The notes under the pieces were generated by a model that had not been told where the DNA came from, did not search any database, and saw only the letters and a list, made by a program, of their open reading frames with translations. A stretch of 64,000 nt of DNA, taken from positions 1,860,001 to 1,924,000 of the forward strand of contig NZ_VIVK01000001.1 in the NCBI RefSeq assembly GCF_007828865.1, given 5' to 3'. This document shows, one piece after another, positions 59,551 through 64,000 of this stretch. The translations under genes and the position numbers were made by a program. The DNA is from Kribbella amoyensis (GTDB lineage Bacteria; Actinomycetota; Actinomycetes; Propionibacteriales; Kribbellaceae). The first letter of the stretch is position 1. Each line of letters starts with the position of its first letter.

Positions 59551-60870
59551 ATGACCACGACTGCTGTTCGCGCATCCGCCGAGACCGAGGCGCCGCTCAC
59601 TCTCACCACCGACGCGCCCCGCACCCTCGGCTTCTTCGACCAGTTCACCCTCTGGGGGAACCTGGGCATCTCGTTGTTCGGCCCGGTCACCGGCGCCCTG
59701 GTCGCGGCGTACACGGGCTCGCTGGTGAAGGGTCTGCTCGCGGTCGTGGTCGGCTGCGGGATCGGCGCCCTGGTCCTCGGCGGCGCGGCCGTCTTCGGGT
59801 CGCACACCGGGGCGCCGGCGATGGCCTGTCTGCGCGGGTTGTTCGGCCGCCGCGGTTCGATGGCGCCGACCGTGCTGAACATCGCGCAGAACATCGGCTG
59901 GGCGACGATGGAGATCATCGTCATCTCGCAGGCCGCGGTGGCCGTGACCGGCGAACGCTGGCGCTGGCTGTTCGTCGTCCTGGCCGGCCTGATCGCCACG
60001 GCGATGGCGGTCCGGCCGCTCGGCAGTGTGAAGCTGTTGCGCAAGTTCATGGTCTGGCTGGTGCTGCTCGCGTCGGTCTACCTGTTCGTCCAGGTGCTCA
60101 GCAAGCCGGTGCACGCGCTCCCGCAGGACAGCGTGTTCGGCTTCTGGCCGGCCGTCGACCTGGCCGCGGCCGGTGTCGTCTCGTTCGCCCCGCTGGCCGC
60201 CGACTACACCCGGCACTCGCGCACGAACAAGGCCGCGTTCGCCGGGTCCTCGCTCGGGTACGGCCTGGCCGCGATCGTGTACTACGGCCTCGGCGTCATC
60301 GCCGTCGCGACGCTGCAGACCAACAGCACCGACGTCATCACGGCCCTGGTGACGCTCCCGGCCGGCGCGATCGCGTTGTTCGTGCTGCTCGTCGACGAGG
60401 TGGACGAGGCGTACGCGAACGTCTACTCGACGACGATGGCCGCGCACAACCTGGTCGGCCACCTGGACCGGCGGTGGCTCTCGGTCGCGATCGGCGTCAT
60501 CGCCACGACGCTCGCGCTGTTCGTTGACCTGGGCAACTACACGCAGTTCCTGTACCTGATCGGCTCGGTCTTCATCCCGTTGTTCGCGGTGGCGATCGCG
60601 GACTTCTTCGTCGTCAACCGGATGCGCTGGAACGTCACCGACACGGCCCGCTTCCGCTGGCAGCCGGCCGCCGCCTGGCTGGTCGGCTTCGTCGCGTACC
60701 AACTGGTCAACCCCGGCACGGTCTCCGGCTGGTCCACCTTCTGGCTGGACCTGCAGCAGCGCCTCTTCAACGGCCACCCGGTCCCGGGCTGGCTGGGTGC
60801 GACGTACACCTCGATCGTCGTCTCGATGGTCGCGGCCGTCCTCTTCGGCCGGATCGGCCGTCGCGCCTGA
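59551..60870 (+). CDS. cytX: CytX-type NCS1 permease, putative hydroxymethylpyrimidine (thiamine precursor) transporter
   Basis: 439 residues, about 12 membrane segments. The NCS1 (cytosine/purine permease) family is shown by FFDQFTLWGNLGISLFGPVTGALV, PTVLNIAQNIGWATMEIIVI and FAPLAADYTRHSRTNKAAF. The TPP riboswitch directly in front of the gene makes a thiamine-pathway substrate, most likely the HMP pyrimidine moiety as proposed for CytX, more likely than cytosine. Regulation is by TPP-dependent sequestration of the ribosome site. Confidence 0.9.
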   Translation: MTTTAVRASAETEAPLTLTTDAPRTLGFFDQFTLWGNLGISLFGPVTGALVAAYTGSLVKGLLAVVVGCGIGALVLGGAAVFGSHTGAPAMACLRGLFGRRGSMAPTVLNIAQNIGWATMEIIVISQAAVAVTGERWRWLFVVLAGLIATAMAVRPLGSVKLLRKFMVWLVLLASVYLFVQVLSKPVHALPQDSVFGFWPAVDLAAAGVVSFAPLAADYTRHSRTNKAAFAGSSLGYGLAAIVYYGLGVIAVATLQTNSTDVITALVTLPAGAIALFVLLVDEVDEAYANVYSTTMAAHNLVGHLDRRWLSVAIGVIATTLALFVDLGNYTQFLYLIGSVFIPLFAVAIADFFVVNRMRWNVTDTARFRWQPAAAWLVGFVAYQLVNPGTVSGWSTFWLDLQQRLFNGHPVPGWLGATYTSIVVSMVAAVLFGRIGRRA

Positions 60871-60955
60871 GCGAACACCCGGTCCGTCGGACAGCGTGAC
60901 CGAGCCGTTGCCGCCCGCACCTGACAAGACCCGTCGGCTCCGAAATACTGGCGCA

Positions 60956-61633
60956 ATGCTGAACTCCGCACTGCGCAGCCGGGCCGAGTACGAGGAACTC
61001 GGGGTGGACGGGCTGGCCGGTCGCACCACGCCCGAGCGGGACGCCGCCACCGTCAAGGCCGTCGAGGAAGTGCTCGACGGCCGCGAGTCCGTGCTCGACC
61101 TGTGCTGCGGCTACGGCCGGATCGCGCTGCCGCTGCGCCGGCTCGGCAAGACCGTCCGCGCGCTCGACATCTCGCCGAACCTGGTCGAGGCCGGCAAGCA
61201 GAAGGCGGACGAGGAGGAGTTGGCGATCGACTGGGCGATCGGGTCGATGACCGACCTGCCGTACCGGTCGGACTCGTTCGACGCGGTGGTCTGCCTGTGG
61301 ACCGCGTTCCACGAGCTGTTCGCCGAGGACGAGCAGCTGTCGACGATCTGGGAGATCTCCCGGGTCCTGAAGCCCGGCGGCCTGGCGGTCATCGAGGGCC
61401 CGATCTGGGGCCCGGCGACCGCGTCCGAGATCGCCAACGGCTTCCGGCAGGGACCCGAGCACCGGATCGTCACCACCGAGCACTTCGGTACCAGCAGCAT
61501 CCACTTCATCCACGACGAGACCAGCTACGGCCGGCTCTGCGCGGCCGCCGGAATCAAGGACTACAAGGTGACCAAGCGGGAGTGGGACGGCCGCCGCCGG
61601 TTGATCCTGGAGATTCACCAGCCGGCCGAATGA
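60956..61633 (+). CDS. Class I SAM-dependent methyltransferase
   Basis: 225 residues from the ATG at 60956. Motif I SVLDLCCGYGRIALPLRRLGKTVRALDIS (D-x-C-x-G-x-G form), post-I D in LDIS, motif II YRSDSFDAVVCLWTAFHEL and motif III VLKPGGLAVIEGP are clear. It resembles small-molecule methyltransferases; acceptor unknown. It lies 86 bases behind the CytX-type transporter and may be read through from it. A strong stem-loop follows. Confidence 0.88.
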   Translation: MLNSALRSRAEYEELGVDGLAGRTTPERDAATVKAVEEVLDGRESVLDLCCGYGRIALPLRRLGKTVRALDISPNLVEAGKQKADEEELAIDWAIGSMTDLPYRSDSFDAVVCLWTAFHELFAEDEQLSTIWEISRVLKPGGLAVIEGPIWGPATASEIANGFRQGPEHRIVTTEHFGTSSIHFIHDETSYGRLCAAAGIKDYKVTKREWDGRRRLILEIHQPAE

Positions 61634-61681
61634 ATTCCTGACCCGTCAGATTTCCCGGTCCGGGACCGATGTCCCAGGATC

Positions 61682-61695
61682 CCTTGTGCACAAGG
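61682..61695. repeat. Perfect palindrome CCTTGTGCACAAGG
   Basis: A 14-base perfect palindrome four bases before the large hairpin at 61700-61744, in the gap between the convergent methyltransferase and ogt genes. Possibly a protein-binding site or part of the terminator structure. Confidence 0.6.
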
Positions 61696-61699
61696 ACGA

Positions 61700-61744
61700 A
61701 CAAAGAGCAGATCCCCACTCCACATTGGGGATCTGCTCCTTTGT
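61700..61744. terminator. Long bidirectional terminator stem-loop
   Basis: ACAAAGAGCAGATCCCCA (61700-61717) pairs with TGGGGATCTGCTCCTTTGT (61726-61744): 18 pairs with one bulged C, loop of eight. The low-GC outer stem (ACAAAG/CTTTGT) supplies short T- and A-rich ends for both directions. It separates the convergent methyltransferase and ogt genes. Confidence 0.88.
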
Positions 61745-61782
61745 CCGGCCAGTCTAAATGCTTTTCCGGAATCGCGGAAAAC

Positions 61783-62391
61783 TCAGCTTTTCGATTCCAG
61801 ATTCAACAGGAAGCGTTTCGCTTCCAGGCCTCCCGCGTAGCCGGTCAGCGCACCGTTCGCGCCCACCACCCGATGGCACGGCAGGACGACGCAGACCGGG
61901 TTCGCGCCCAGTGCTGTACCGACCGCGCGGGCTGCCTTCGGCCGCTCGATCTCCCCCGCCAGCCGCCCGTACGTCGTGGTGCCGCCGTAGCTGGTGTGGC
62001 TCCGCAGGTCGGTCAGCACGAGCTGCTGGAACGGTGTCGCCAGGACCAGGTCGACCGTGACGTCGAACGTGTGCCGCCGCCCGGCCAGGTACTCGTCCAG
62101 CTGGCGACGGAGGTCGTCGAGCTGACCCGGTTGGCGCAGGACGCGCGGTGAGACCGCCCGCGCCAGCCGGTTCGTCATGGTCTCCTCGTCGGCGAAGGAG
62201 CTGGCCACGACCTTGCCGGCCGCGGTCGCCAGCAGCATCGTGCCGATCGGGGTGTCGTGCAGGGCGTAGGAGACGTCGGCCGCGGGCAGCACCGGCGGCT
62301 TCAGGTCGGGTCCGCCGAGCCGTCCGCCGGCCGGGGCGGGATCGCCGCCGGTCAGGCCGAGCCGGGCCAGCCGGTGCTCGAGATCAGTCAT
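61783..62391 (-). CDS. ogt: Methylated-DNA--protein-cysteine S-methyltransferase
   Basis: 202 residues. The C-terminal ATase domain has YGRLAGEIERPKAARAVGTALGANP, the acceptor Cys172 in VCVVLPCHRVVGANGALTGYAGGLEAKRFLLNLE (PCHR motif), all intact. The N-terminal ribonuclease-like part starts near YALHDTPIGTMLLATAAG. It removes alkyl groups from O6-alkylguanine in a suicide reaction. Its ATG lies inside the last eight bases of the sigma factor gene (ATGACTGA), so translation is coupled and the two are one operon. Confidence 0.92.
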   Translation of the reverse strand: MTDLEHRLARLGLTGGDPAPAGGRLGGPDLKPPVLPAADVSYALHDTPIGTMLLATAAGKVVASSFADEETMTNRLARAVSPRVLRQPGQLDDLRRQLDEYLAGRRHTFDVTVDLVLATPFQQLVLTDLRSHTSYGGTTTYGRLAGEIERPKAARAVGTALGANPVCVVLPCHRVVGANGALTGYAGGLEAKRFLLNLESKS

Positions 62392-62878
62392 CGTCTACTC
62401 CGAGTCGGGTACGCAGGGCGGTCAGCGCGTCGCTGACCAGTCGGCGGGAGGCGGCCGGAGTGGTTTCCAGAGCCGCGGCCACCCCGTGGTGGTCCAGGTC
62501 GCCGACGTACTTCAAGGTGACGGCCACCCGCTGCCGTTCGGGCAACGCGTTCACCGCCTTCCACAGATCCGGGTCGGGCCAGTCGGCCGCGTCCGGACCG
62601 TCGACCTGTACCGGTGGCGCTTCGTCCAGGGGACTCTGGGGGCGGCGTGACCGGTGCAGGTCGGTGGCGCAGCGTGCGGTGATGGTCAGCAGCCAGCTGC
62701 GCAGGTTCCGCGCCGACGTCAGCTTGGGGTACGCGGCGAACGCCTTCTCCCAGGCGCGCTGGGCCACGTCGTCGCCGTCGACCGGCCCCGCCAGGGCGCG
62801 GGCCAACCGGGCCACGTCGCGCCAGTGCGTGTCCACGAGCACCTGGAACGGTGGCAGTCCGACCACCTTCTCGACCAT
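62384..62878 (-). CDS. RNA polymerase ECF-type sigma factor, coupled to ogt
   Basis: 164 residues from the ATG at 62878 (an adjacent in-frame GTG at 62881 is possible). Region 2: FQVLVDTHWRDVARLARALAGPVDGDDVAQRAWEKAFAAYPKL; region 4: LWKAVNALPERQRVAVTLKYVGDLDHHGVAAALETTPAASRRLVSDALTALR. It overlaps the start of ogt by eight bases. As far as I recall, sigma-ogt pairs of this kind recur in actinobacteria; the sequence suggests control of alkylation repair by the sigma factor, but no anti-sigma gene is present. Confidence 0.87.
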   Translation of the reverse strand: MVEKVVGLPPFQVLVDTHWRDVARLARALAGPVDGDDVAQRAWEKAFAAYPKLTSARNLRSWLLTITARCATDLHRSRRPQSPLDEAPPVQVDGPDAADWPDPDLWKAVNALPERQRVAVTLKYVGDLDHHGVAAALETTPAASRRLVSDALTALRTRLGVDDD

Positions 62879-63022
62879 CACGCCAGTAGAACGCACCGGC
62901 CGTGCAAGGTGTGAGGGCAACCCGCTGCCGTGTCGTCCCACGGTGTGGTCAGTTCCGGACAACCGTCCCGTATCCCGAGATTGTCTACTGATCGAGTCGA
63001 CTTTGATGAGAGAGTCGTTGAC

Positions 63023-63169
63023 ATGACGACGACCGGGCCGCGCGGGACAGAGGGTGGAGTGGCGACGCGCCACGCGCACGACCACCTGCTGCCGGTGCTG
63101 ACCTCCCGGTTGCTCACCCGCCGCCGGGTCATCGATCAGATGCTCACGGCCAGCGCCACCTGTCGCTGA
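63023..63169 (+). CDS. Short leader peptide with a C-terminal Cys (sulfur-gene attenuator type)
   Basis: 48 residues from the ATG at 63023; a GTG at 63059 with GAGGGTGG upstream would give 36. The end reads SRLLTRRRVIDQMLTASATCR. The pattern LLTRRR.ID....ASA.CR closely matches the actinobacterial family annotated as 'putative leader peptide' before sulfonate and cysteine-related genes, where ribosome stalling at the terminal Cys codon is thought to report cysteine supply (related Cys-rich leader peptides in mycobacteria are reported to act as attenuators). Two GC-rich hairpins follow, then the flavin reductase gene. Confidence 0.75.
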   Translation: MTTTGPRGTEGGVATRHAHDHLLPVLTSRLLTRRRVIDQMLTASATCR

Positions 63170-63182
63170 TCACCCGTACCCC

Positions 63183-63200
63183 GCGGCCTGCCGAGGCCGC
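63183..63200 (+). promoter_or_regulatory. Candidate attenuator hairpin 1 after the leader peptide
   Basis: GCGGCCT (63183-63189), loop GCCG, AGGCCGC (63194-63200): a perfect 7-base stem starting 13 bases after the leader stop codon. Its position would allow a ribosome stalled on the leader Cys codon to affect folding. Confidence 0.5.
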
Positions 63201-63253
63201 CGGACCGGGTCCCCGCCCACCGCCGGGCGCGGACCACGCCGTACGCCGATGAG

Positions 63254-63269
63254 GGGCCGCTGACGGCCC
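63254..63269 (+). promoter_or_regulatory. Candidate attenuator hairpin 2
   Basis: GGGCCG (63254-63259), loop CTGA, CGGCCC (63264-63269), a perfect 6-base stem 70 bases before the flavin reductase gene. No T-tract. May be an alternative terminator or spacer structure. Confidence 0.4.
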
Positions 63270-63339
63270 GCTGAATCCCACCCACCCGGTCGCACCACCG
63301 TCGGTCGCGATCGGTTCGTCCCTGCCCCGAGGGAGTGCC

Positions 63340-63891
63340 ATGTCCGTCCATGCGTTCAACCCTGCCCAGAACGGCCGGCCCGGGCTCACCGTCGTGCCCG
63401 ACCACACCGAGGAGCGGACCGTCGACGCCGCCGTGTTCCGCTCGGTCTTCCGCCGGCACGCCGCCGGTGTCGTGGTGATCACCGCCGACGCCGGCCACGG
63501 CCCGGTCGGCTTCACCGCGACCTCGCTCGTCTCGGTCAGCCTGCTGCCGCCGCTGGTGTCGTTCTCGCTCGCCACCTCCGCGTCCAGCTGGCCGGCCATC
63601 AGCAGCACCGGCAGCCTGGTGATCAACTTCCTGGACGCCGGCCAGCGCGACCTGGCCGGCCGGTTCGCCACCAGCGGGATCGACCGGTTCGCCGAGCCGA
63701 CCCGCTGGTCCCGGCTGGGCACCGGCGAACCCGTCCTGGACGACGCCCCGAGCTTCCTGCGGGCCCAGGTCGAGCACCGGTTCGCGGTCGGCGAGAACCA
63801 CATCGTCGTGGCCCGGCTCGCCGGCCACGCCGAACGCCGCGAGCACAGCCCGCTGCTCTACCACGACGGCCAGTACGTCACCACCGCCTGA
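63340..63891 (+). CDS. Flavin reductase family protein (FMN-binding split barrel)
   Basis: 183 residues, ATG at 63340 preceded by GAGGGAG. The family fold is seen as FRSVFRRHAAGVVVITADAGHGPVGFTATSLVSVSLLPPLVSFSLA (residues ~33-78), SLVINFLDAGQRDLAGRFA and FAVGENHIVVARLAGH. It supplies reduced flavin (from NAD(P)H) to monooxygenases such as SsuD/MsuD-type alkanesulfonate monooxygenases. The leader peptide upstream and a lipoprotein gene immediately downstream make a sulfonate/sulfur assimilation operon the best inference. Confidence 0.88.
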   Translation: MSVHAFNPAQNGRPGLTVVPDHTEERTVDAAVFRSVFRRHAAGVVVITADAGHGPVGFTATSLVSVSLLPPLVSFSLATSASSWPAISSTGSLVINFLDAGQRDLAGRFATSGIDRFAEPTRWSRLGTGEPVLDDAPSFLRAQVEHRFAVGENHIVVARLAGHAERREHSPLLYHDGQYVTTA

Positions 63892-63924
63892 CACCCCTGA
63901 CGCACGAAGGAGGGCACTCCGCCC

Positions 63925-64000
63925 ATGCCTAAGAAATCACTCGTCGCCCTCGCCGGAGCCCTGGCAGCCGCCACGCTGCTCGCGGGCTGCGGTGGTGACG
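63925..64000 (+). CDS. Lipoprotein start, probable ABC transporter substrate-binding protein (cut by window end)
   Basis: Only 25 residues are visible: a typical lipoprotein signal peptide, basic KK start, hydrophobic helix (SLVALAGALAAATLLAG) and lipobox LLAGC followed by GGD. AAGGAGG precedes the ATG at 63925. Position after the flavin reductase suggests a sulfonate or sulfur-compound binding protein (SsuA-like), but no mature sequence is available. Confidence 0.65.
   Translation, partial: MPKKSLVALAGALAAATLLAGCGGD

Overview
The window is about 64 kb of very GC-rich DNA with dense short-gapped genes, frequent GTG starts, ATGA/GTGA overlaps, mycothiol/F420-type enzymes and SigE/ECF sigma factors. 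This points to an actinobacterium, most likely a Kribbella-like member of the Propionibacteriales (inference from gene content; no search was run). No rRNA, tRNA, CRISPR array, prophage or insertion sequence was recognised.

Layout. 1-4.8 kb: acyl-CoA/AtuA catabolic genes, a DinB-like protein, an FAD monooxygenase and an HTH-nucleotidyltransferase. 4.8-15.2 kb: a coherent polyamine uptake and catabolism locus. It holds an Lrp regulator, two FAD amine oxidases, the PotD-PotA-PotB-PotC importer, a class III aminotransferase and an aminobutyraldehyde dehydrogenase. Polyamine would be imported, oxidised or transaminated, and the aldehyde oxidised. A near-perfect inverted repeat between lrp and potD is the probable control site. 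15.2-21.1 kb: a YhgE/Pip membrane protein with a degenerate ABC ATPase under a TetR that has a tandem operator, then a molybdopterin oxidoreductase and a MarR. 21.3-23.4 kb: an orphan pair resembling parts of a type IV secretion channel. 23.5-32.1 kb: a phosphoesterase, a GNAT, HMG-CoA lyase, an EcsC-like protein, Aat, a TetR with an F420-type oxidoreductase, adenosine deaminase, a sigma factor with a partner, and a GlxA regulator.

32.2-42 kb: small membrane and lipid-binding proteins, DUF418, a methyltransferase, then a 630-bp non-coding stretch with two 41-bp repeat arrays, a G-quadruplex-like tract and a GGDEF remnant, followed by hypothetical proteins, an Fpg/Nei glycosylase, a secreted serine protease, a fucosidase-tail-like protein and a rhodanese. 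42-54.6 kb: a large secreted phosphodiester glycosidase/phosphoesterase, GrpB, ABM, LD-carboxypeptidase, S9 peptidase, a heterodimeric ABC exporter with one degenerate ATP site, and an MFS pump. 54.5-64 kb: a RelA/SpoT synthetase, an Orc1-like AAA ATPase behind a CTAG-rich control region, a DUF3152 metzincin-like protein, an alpha/beta hydrolase, a TPP riboswitch driving a CytX-type transporter, a methyltransferase, a translationally coupled ECF sigma factor and Ogt, and the start of a sulfur-acquisition operon headed by a Cys-containing leader peptide.

Several regulator genes (TetR at 18.1 kb, GlxA and its divergent neighbour at 32.1 kb, MarR at 21.1 kb, the AAA ATPase at 55.7 kb) have a -10-like hexamer ending about six bases before the ATG and no Shine-Dalgarno, so they are probably leaderless. 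Function statements rest on motif recognition by eye; coordinates of start codons are choices explained in each entry.
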